From JAFKFH01 sp017307375 (GTDB lineage: Bacteria; Pseudomonadota; Alphaproteobacteria; Ferrovibrionales; Ferrovibrionaceae): DNA of 64,000 bases. Below, piece after piece: positions 58,998-64,000 of the stretch (position 1 is the first letter of the stretch; the number at the start of each line of letters is the position of its first letter). Location of the stretch: contig OZ245874.1 of assembly GCA_965229335.1 (NCBI GenBank), positions 1,736,001-1,800,000 of the forward strand. Reading direction: 5' to 3'. Made by a program: the position numbers and the translations under genes. The notes beneath the pieces are model-generated. The model was not told the origin of the DNA. It did no database searches and was given only the letters and a program-made list of their open reading frames with translations.

Positions 58998-59488
58998 GGC
59001 GTCCTCCCAGAACGTTGTTCCAAATAGGGTAGCAGCCCGCCGGCACCGATCATGGCCATCAGATGCGGCGGAATGGGTTCGCAGTCGTGCCGGCGCCCGG
59101 TCGCGACCTCGATCGCGACGCCGGCGACCGGATCGACCGACAGTTCGATGCCCGGCGCGATTTCCCGCGCCGTCGGGCAGGTCAGGGCCGGCAGGCCGAG
59201 ATTGAGGGCATTGCGGTAGAAGATGCGCGCGAACGATACCGCCAGCACGCAGGCGACGCCGTTCAGCAGCAGTGCGGAGGCTGCCTGTTCGCGCGACGAT
59301 CCCGCCCCGAACTGGCTGCCGCCGACGACGATGTCGCCCGGCTTGACGCGGGTGACGAACTCGGGATCGACCGCCTCCAGGCAGTGCCTGGCCAGCTCGG
59401 CGATCGGCTTCTTCATGTAGGCACCGGGGGCGAGCAGATCGGTATCGATCCGGTCGCCGTAGACATGGGTCAACCCGGCGATCATCAC
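58994..59488 (-). CDS. Aconitase-superfamily small subunit (LeuD/DmdB-like)
   Basis: Swivel-domain protein of 164 residues: YGDRIDTDLLAPGAYMKK near the start and the substrate-specificity region VVGGSQFGAGSSREQAASALL, which corresponds to isopropylmalate isomerase LeuD's GxNFGxGSSREHA. Gln replaces the usual Asn and Gln the usual His at the end of the motif. With the large subunit it forms a hydro-lyase/isomerase. It overlaps both neighbours by 4 bases. It is probably not for leucine synthesis, since no leuB is nearby and it sits inside a catabolic operon. Confidence 0.9.
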   Translation of the reverse strand: MMIAGLTHVYGDRIDTDLLAPGAYMKKPIAELARHCLEAVDPEFVTRVKPGDIVVGGSQFGAGSSREQAASALLLNGVACVLAVSFARIFYRNALNLGLPALTCPTAREIAPGIELSVDPVAGVAIEVATGRRHDCEPIPPHLMAMIGAGGLLPYLEQRSGRTP

Positions 59489-60753
59489 AGCATCTCCCGC
59501 GGGTCGGCGATCTGGCCGGCGACGGCGGCCGCGGCGACCGAGTAGGGCGAGCCGAGCCAGACCGCGGCGGTGCCCGACCCCATGCGGCCCTTGAAGTTGC
59601 GCGCGGTCGAGGCGATGCAGACCTCGCCGTCGGCCAGCAGCCCGGCACCGAGGCCGGCGCAGGCGCCGCAGCCCGATGGCAGCAGGATCGCGCCGGCCTC
59701 GGTCAGCGTGGCCAGCGTGCCGTCCTTGATCGCCTGCTCGGTCGTCCGCGTGGTTGCCGGGGCGATCAGGAGGCGCGTGCCGGGGGCCACCTTGCGGCCC
59801 TTCAGCACCCGGGCGGCCATCTGCAGGTCGTCGAGCTTGGCGCCGGTGCAGGCGCCGATATAGGCCTGGTCGACACGCTGGCCGAGATGCCGGCCGATAT
59901 CACCCGAATTGGCCGGGTTGTGCGGCGCGGCGACCTGGGGGCCCAGGGTCGAGGCATCGTAGCGATGCACCGCCTCGACCGGCGCATCCGGATCGCCCTG
60001 CCAGGCGGCGACCAGGGCGTGGGCCTCGGGCACGCCGGTGCGCGCCAGCCACTCGGCGGTCGTCGCATCGGGCTCGATCAGCCCGGTCTTGGCGCCGAGT
60101 TCGGCGGTCATGTTGCAGAGGGTCATCCGCTCGGGCATGCCCAGCGCCGTGATGGCGGGGCCGGCCAGTTCGGCGACGCGATAGTTCATGTCGTCGGGAT
60201 CGACCTCGGCGCAGAGGCGCAGGATCATGTCCTTGGCCGACACGCCAGGCTGCAGCCGGCCATCCCAGTGGAAGCGGCGGGTCGCGGGCACCTTGAGCCA
60301 GATTTCGCCGGTCACCAGCACGCCGAGCATCTCGGTCGCGCCGATGCCGACCATGAAGGCCCCGAAGGCGCCGCCGGTGGGCGAATGGCTGTCGCCGCCC
60401 ACCGCCATCATGCCCGGATGGATCAGGCCGTTCTCGGGCAGCACGACATGGCAGATGCCGCGCATGTCGAAGAACCGGGCGATGCCGGCCGACTTGACCC
60501 ATTTGCGGGTGAGGTCGAGGATCTCGGCGCTCTCGGCGTCGATCGCCGGCACGTAGTGGTCGGACACGACGACGACCTTGTCCGGGTTCCAGACCTTGGC
60601 GCCGAGACGTTCCAGCATCGGCTTGACCCGGCGGGGGCCACCCGAATCGTGCATCATCGCAAGGTCGACGCCGACGGTGACGATCTCGCCGGGCGAGACG
60701 GTCGCGGCCCCCGCGGCGCGGGCCAGGATCTTTTCGGTCAGTGTGGCGGACAT
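59485..60753 (-). CDS. Aconitase-superfamily large subunit (LeuC/DmdA-like, [4Fe-4S])
   Basis: Iron-sulfur hydro-lyase subunit of 422 residues, the short type shared by archaeal/second-group isopropylmalate isomerases, homoaconitases and dimethylmaleate hydratase. Cluster cysteines are seen in YIGACTGAKLDDL and in LPSGCGACAGLGAG. Other hallmarks are VVVSDHYVPA, VVLPENGLIHPG, VGGDSHSPTGGAFGAF and the late STARNFKGRMGSG. It binds a hydroxy- or unsaturated di/tricarboxylate. It is the first metabolic gene after livF (5-base gap) and overlaps its small subunit by 4 bases. Confidence 0.92.
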   Translation of the reverse strand: MSATLTEKILARAAGAATVSPGEIVTVGVDLAMMHDSGGPRRVKPMLERLGAKVWNPDKVVVVSDHYVPAIDAESAEILDLTRKWVKSAGIARFFDMRGICHVVLPENGLIHPGMMAVGGDSHSPTGGAFGAFMVGIGATEMLGVLVTGEIWLKVPATRRFHWDGRLQPGVSAKDMILRLCAEVDPDDMNYRVAELAGPAITALGMPERMTLCNMTAELGAKTGLIEPDATTAEWLARTGVPEAHALVAAWQGDPDAPVEAVHRYDASTLGPQVAAPHNPANSGDIGRHLGQRVDQAYIGACTGAKLDDLQMAARVLKGRKVAPGTRLLIAPATTRTTEQAIKDGTLATLTEAGAILLPSGCGACAGLGAGLLADGEVCIASTARNFKGRMGSGTAAVWLGSPYSVAAAAVAGQIADPREML

Positions 60754-60758
60754 GATGA

Positions 60759-61463
60759 TCAGAGCCCCAGATAGCTGCGGCGGAGGCCTGGATCGTCGGC
60801 CAGTTCGGCCGATGGCCCTGCCATGACGAAGCGGCCCTGTTCCAGCACATAGGCGCGATGCGCGATCTCCAGCGTCTGGGCCACGTTCTGTTCGACCAGC
60901 AGGATCGACAGGCCCTCGGCGTTGATCGCGCCGATCAGCGCGAACATCTCCTCGACCAGCAACGGCGACAGGCCGAGCGAGGGTTCGTCGAGGATCAGCA
61001 GGCGCGGCTCGGCCATCAGCCCCCGGCCGATCGCCAGCATCTGCTGTTCGCCGCCCGACAGCGTGCCGGCGGCCTGGCCGAAGCGCTCGCGCAGCCGCGG
61101 GAACACCGTGCAGATCCGCTCGACATTCGCGTCGCGCCGGGCGCGGCCGCGGCGATAGCTGCCGAGCAGCAGGTTTTCACGCACGCTGAGATCGGGGAAC
61201 ACCCGGCGGCCTTCCGGCACCTGGATCAGCCCGGCGGAGACCACCTGGGCGGGACGTGCGGCGGTGATGTCGGTGCCGTCGAACAGGATCTGGCCGCCGG
61301 TCGGCCGGATCAGCGCCGACAGGGTGTTGTTCAGCGTCGACTTGCCGACGCCGTTGGCACCGAGCACGGCGACGATCTCGCCGCTGGCGACCGTCATCGA
61401 CAGGCCGCGCAGCACGGTGACCTCGCCATAGCCGGCCTCGAGATCGCGGACCTCAAGAAGCAT
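60759..61463 (-). CDS. livF: ABC transporter ATP-binding protein LivF (second Liv system)
   Basis: ATPase of 234 residues. Walker A is LGANGVGKSTLNNTLSALI, the signature is TLSGGEQQMLAIGRGLM, and Walker B is LLILDEPSLGLSPLL. It overlaps livG by 11 bases and is followed by the LeuC-like gene after 5 bases, so transporter and pathway enzymes are on one message. Confidence 0.93.
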   Translation of the reverse strand: MLLEVRDLEAGYGEVTVLRGLSMTVASGEIVAVLGANGVGKSTLNNTLSALIRPTGGQILFDGTDITAARPAQVVSAGLIQVPEGRRVFPDLSVRENLLLGSYRRGRARRDANVERICTVFPRLRERFGQAAGTLSGGEQQMLAIGRGLMAEPRLLILDEPSLGLSPLLVEEMFALIGAINAEGLSILLVEQNVAQTLEIAHRAYVLEQGRFVMAGPSAELADDPGLRRSYLGL

Positions 61464-62199
61464 GGCGCGACCCCGCTTCGATCCGCCCCGCCGCGGCGCG
61501 GCCGAGATAGGCCTCGACCACCTTGGGGTCGGTGACCAGCAGCGATGGTGCGCCGGCGGCGATGACGCGACCCTGGTTCAGCACATGGATATGCTCGCAC
61601 AGGCTCATCACCGCCTGCATCACATGCTCGGTCAGCAGCACGGTGACCCCGGAATCGCGGATGCCGCGGATGACGCCGATGATTTCGCCGATCTCGGTCG
61701 GGTTCAGCCCGGCCATCACCTCGTCGAGCAGCAGCAGCCGCGGCCGCGTCGCCAGCGCCCGCGCCAGTTCCAGGCGCTTGCGACCGGCGACCGTCAGCGA
61801 GGCAGCCGGACGGTCGAGCAGGCCGGCCATGCCGACCAGCTTTGCGACCTCGGCCGCCGCCGCCAGCGCATCGGCCCGGCGGCGGTGATGGAGATGGGCG
61901 CCGACCGCGATGTTCTCGCGCACGCTCAGCCCCGCGAACGGCTGGGTGATCTGGAAGGTCCGGCCGATGCCGCGATGGCAGACTTCATGCGACTTCAGCC
62001 CGTCGATGCGCTGTCCGGCAAAGCTGATCTCGCCGGCCGTGGGCGGCACCGCGCCGGCGATCATCGAGAACAGCGTGGTCTTGCCGGCACCGTTCGGGCC
62101 GATCAGCCCGGCGATCGAGCCCTCGGCGACCTTGAGCGAGGCGCCGTCGACTGCCAGCAGCCCGCCGAAGCGTTTGGAGACGTTCGCGACCTCAAGCAT
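61453..62199 (-). CDS. livG: ABC transporter ATP-binding protein LivG (second Liv system)
   Basis: ATPase of 248 residues with LivG features: LIGPNGAGKTTLFSMIAGAV (Walker A), GIGRTFQITQPFAGLSVREN, VAGRKRLELARALATRP (signature region) and LLLLDEVMAGLNPTEI (Walker B with VMAGLNPTE, characteristic of LivG). It overlaps livM by 8 bases and livF by 11. Unlike the system at 11.4 kb, it is a free subunit. Confidence 0.93.
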   Translation of the reverse strand: MLEVANVSKRFGGLLAVDGASLKVAEGSIAGLIGPNGAGKTTLFSMIAGAVPPTAGEISFAGQRIDGLKSHEVCHRGIGRTFQITQPFAGLSVRENIAVGAHLHHRRRADALAAAAEVAKLVGMAGLLDRPAASLTVAGRKRLELARALATRPRLLLLDEVMAGLNPTEIGEIIGVIRGIRDSGVTVLLTEHVMQAVMSLCEHIHVLNQGRVIAAGAPSLLVTDPKVVEAYLGRAAAGRIEAGSRHAS

Positions 62200-63151
62200 G
62201 GCGGCGCCCCAGCCGACCGATCAGCCCGACGATGCCGTCGGGCAGGAAGCGCAGCACGATGATCAGCAGCAGGCCGAACAGGGCGAGGTTCAGCCCCGGC
62301 GCCCCGTCGGTCCAGACATTGGCCACCTCGCCCAGCGCGCGCATGACAATTGCCCCGATCAGCGGGCCGAACAGCGTGCCGATGCCGCCGATGATCGGTG
62401 CCAGCAGCGCCTCGACCGAGACGCCCGAGCCATAGGCGATATGCGGGTCGAGATAGAGGAAGAACTGGGCATAGAAGACGCCGGAGAGGGCGGCCAGCGC
62501 CCCCGACAGCGTGATCGCGCCGAGCTTGACCCGGAAAATGTCGATGCCGAGTGCGGCGGCGGCCGCCTCGTTCTCGCGCACCGCGACGAGATAGGCGCCG
62601 AAGCGCGACCGTTCGACCGCCAGGGTGACGATCAGGCTGACCGCGAACAGGATCAGCATGGCATAATAGAACCCGGCCTTGTCGGCGAACTGGAAGTTTG
62701 CCGGCGAAACCTTCAGCGGGATCAGGATGCCGGCACCCCCGCCGGTGAACGGTACCGACGTGGCCAGGATGCGGAAGACCTCGGCGAAGGCGAGCGTCAC
62801 CAGGGCGAAATAGGATCCCTTGAGGCCATAGCGGAAGGACAGCGCCCCGCAGAACGCACCGATCGCACCGCCGGCGATCGTGCCGGCGATCAGGCCGGTC
62901 CAGGGGTCGAGGCCCAGCCGCACCTGCAGGACGGCGGTGACATAGGCGCCTGTGCCGAAGAACAGCGCGTGGCCGTAGGAGAACTGCCCGCCATAGCCGC
63001 CCAGGAGGTTCCAGGCCTGCGCCAGGCAGGCGAACATCAGGGTGGTGGTGGCCAGGCCCAGCCAGTAGCCGGTGCCGAGGGCCAGCGGGGCCGCGGCCAG
63101 CGCGGCCAGCACCACGGGTACGGCGATCAGCTTGATGCGATCGGGATTCAT
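62192..63151 (-). CDS. livM: Branched-chain-type ABC transporter permease LivM (second Liv system)
   Basis: Inner-membrane permease of 319 residues with about nine hydrophobic helices. The LivM hallmark is QAWNLLGGYGGQFSYGHALFFGTGAY; the later RENEAAAAALGIDIFRVKL is the cytoplasmic coupling loop. The ATG at 63151 (MNPDRIKLIAV) overlaps the livH stop by 4 bases; the long upstream frame is a shadow of livH. It forms the pore with LivH. Confidence 0.92.
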   Translation of the reverse strand: MNPDRIKLIAVPVVLAALAAAPLALGTGYWLGLATTTLMFACLAQAWNLLGGYGGQFSYGHALFFGTGAYVTAVLQVRLGLDPWTGLIAGTIAGGAIGAFCGALSFRYGLKGSYFALVTLAFAEVFRILATSVPFTGGGAGILIPLKVSPANFQFADKAGFYYAMLILFAVSLIVTLAVERSRFGAYLVAVRENEAAAAALGIDIFRVKLGAITLSGALAALSGVFYAQFFLYLDPHIAYGSGVSVEALLAPIIGGIGTLFGPLIGAIVMRALGEVANVWTDGAPGLNLALFGLLLIIVLRFLPDGIVGLIGRLGRRHA

Positions 63152-64000
63152 GCCGGCTTGCCCCCGAACAGCCCGGTCGGCCGGAACAGCAATACCAGGA
63201 TGAAGATGATGAAGATGCCGATCTGGCCGAGGCTTTCGCCGAGGATCAGCCCGCCGGCCGATTCGACGAGGCCGAGGATCAGCCCGCCGACCAGCGCCCC
63301 GGTGAAGCTGCCCATGCCGCCGAGCACGACGGTGGTGAAGGCGACCAGCACGAAGGCATGGCCGACCTGGGGCGTCACGTAGAACGACGGCAGCAGCAGG
63401 CAGGCTGCGGCCGCCAGCGTCGCGGTGCCGATGCCGAAGCACAGGCCGTAGATATGCTCGACATCGATGCCCATCAGTCGCGCGCCCTGGCGCTCGCGCG
63501 CGACGGCGCGGATGGCGCGGCCGAGATCTGTCCGCCCGATCAGGAACCACAGCAGCGCGGCGATGCCGAGCGCGGCGCCGAAGGCGACGGCGCGCGGCAC
63601 CGGGATCAGCGCGACGCCGATATCGATGACGTCGAAGCCGTAGGGCACATCGATCGTGCGGGTGTCCGAGCGCCAGAAATAGAGCGCCAGGTTGTCCAGA
63701 ATGATCGACAGGCCGAGCGTGACCAGAAGGACGTTCTGGTCGCGACCGTGGGCGGTATGCTCGATCACGCCGCGTTGCAGGAAATAACCCAGGATGAAGA
63801 AGGCGGGTACCGCGATGGGCAGCGCCAGATAGGGATCGATCCCCAGCCCGGTGTTCAGGAAATACACGCCGTAAAGCGCCACCATCAGCAGCGAGCCGTG
63901 AGCGAAGTTGATGATGTGCAGGACGCCGTAGATCAAGGTAAGGCCGAGCGCCACCAGCGCGTAGATCGCGCCGGTGGTGAGCCCGTTGACCAGGGCCGGT
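63148..64000 (-). CDS. livH: Branched-chain-type ABC transporter permease LivH (second Liv system; N-terminus cut by window edge)
   Basis: Permease of which about 283 residues are visible; the frame stays open to the last base, so a few N-terminal residues lie outside. Hallmarks are GAIYALVALGLTLIYGVLHI and NFAHGSLLMVALYG, the coupling loop AIRAVARERQGARLMGIDVE, and GGMGSFTGALVGG near the end. It is the first visible gene of the minus-strand operon. The matching substrate-binding protein is not in the window and is probably just beyond the right edge. Confidence 0.92.
   Translation of the reverse strand, partial: PALVNGLTTGAIYALVALGLTLIYGVLHIINFAHGSLLMVALYGVYFLNTGLGIDPYLALPIAVPAFFILGYFLQRGVIEHTAHGRDQNVLLVTLGLSIILDNLALYFWRSDTRTIDVPYGFDVIDIGVALIPVPRAVAFGAALGIAALLWFLIGRTDLGRAIRAVARERQGARLMGIDVEHIYGLCFGIGTATLAAAACLLLPSFYVTPQVGHAFVLVAFTTVVLGGMGSFTGALVGGLILGLVESAGGLILGESLGQIGIFIIFILVLLFRPTGLFGGKPA

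Noticed and set aside
58994..60753. Leucine biosynthesis (leuC-leuD)
   Set aside because: The subunits are of the leuCD type, but there is no leuA or leuB, and they are embedded between an importer and catabolic lyase/hydantoinase genes; a catabolic hydro-lyase is more likely.

Overview
The window is 64 kb of GC-rich DNA packed with genes. It looks like the chromosome of a metabolically versatile alphaproteobacterium; a Rhodospirillales-type soil or water organism is my guess, inferred from gene families and codon use. I see no rRNA, tRNA, CRISPR array, insertion sequence, prophage or replication origin. Almost everything is catabolism, transport and its regulation.

Region 1 (1-8.4 kb) holds the end of a Liv-type binding protein, an acyl-CoA ligase, a ketopantoate-reductase-like enzyme, a class II aldolase, a PhyH-type dioxygenase coupled to an HpcH/HpaI aldolase, and two acyl-CoA dehydrogenases. 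Region 2 (8.4-25.9 kb) looks like one regulon. A TetR regulator (8437-9063) sits next to a 19-bp palindrome, ATAACATA-N3-TATGTTAT. The same palindrome recurs at 15390, 23855 and 24483, in front of a Liv-type importer with a fused LivM-LivG subunit, an HpaB-family hydroxylase operon with a double acyl-CoA dehydrogenase and a CoA ligase, a second binding protein with a degenerate RibB-like protein, and a divergent FMN reductase / LLM monooxygenase pair. Together they describe uptake, reduced-flavin-dependent oxygenation, CoA activation and oxidation of an unknown compound. An alcohol-dehydrogenase/MarR pair with its own operator is embedded in it.

Region 3 (26-41 kb) is mixed: ABC exporter, citryl-CoA-lyase-like protein, enoyl-CoA hydratase, beta-class GST, Tag-like protein, DMT exporter, a stress group (DJ-1/PfpI, small hydrophilic protein, SDR), a chemoreceptor with a C-terminal PilZ domain, dienelactone hydrolase, SelO, and a tetracycline-type efflux pump and repressor with two tet-like operators. 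Region 4 (41-48 kb, minus strand) is a polyamine-type ABC importer operon with a PuuB-like oxidase, a C45 self-processing acyltransferase/hydrolase and an IclR regulator. A lone PHA synthase, a DUF1801 protein and a TRAP transporter without its binding protein follow.

Region 5 (52.4 kb to the right edge, minus strand) is a nearly gap-free operon of at least 11 genes: livHMGF importer, LeuC/LeuD-type hydro-lyase, isocitrate-lyase/PEP-mutase-family lyase, HyuB and HyuA ATP-dependent lactam hydrolase, an isochorismatase-fold hydrolase that has Gly in place of the usual catalytic Cys, and an FAD flavoprotein. It reads as a complete import-to-central-metabolism pathway for an unidentified cyclic amide, imide or related compound. 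This operon and the four-operator regulon of region 2 are the best candidates for undescribed systems.
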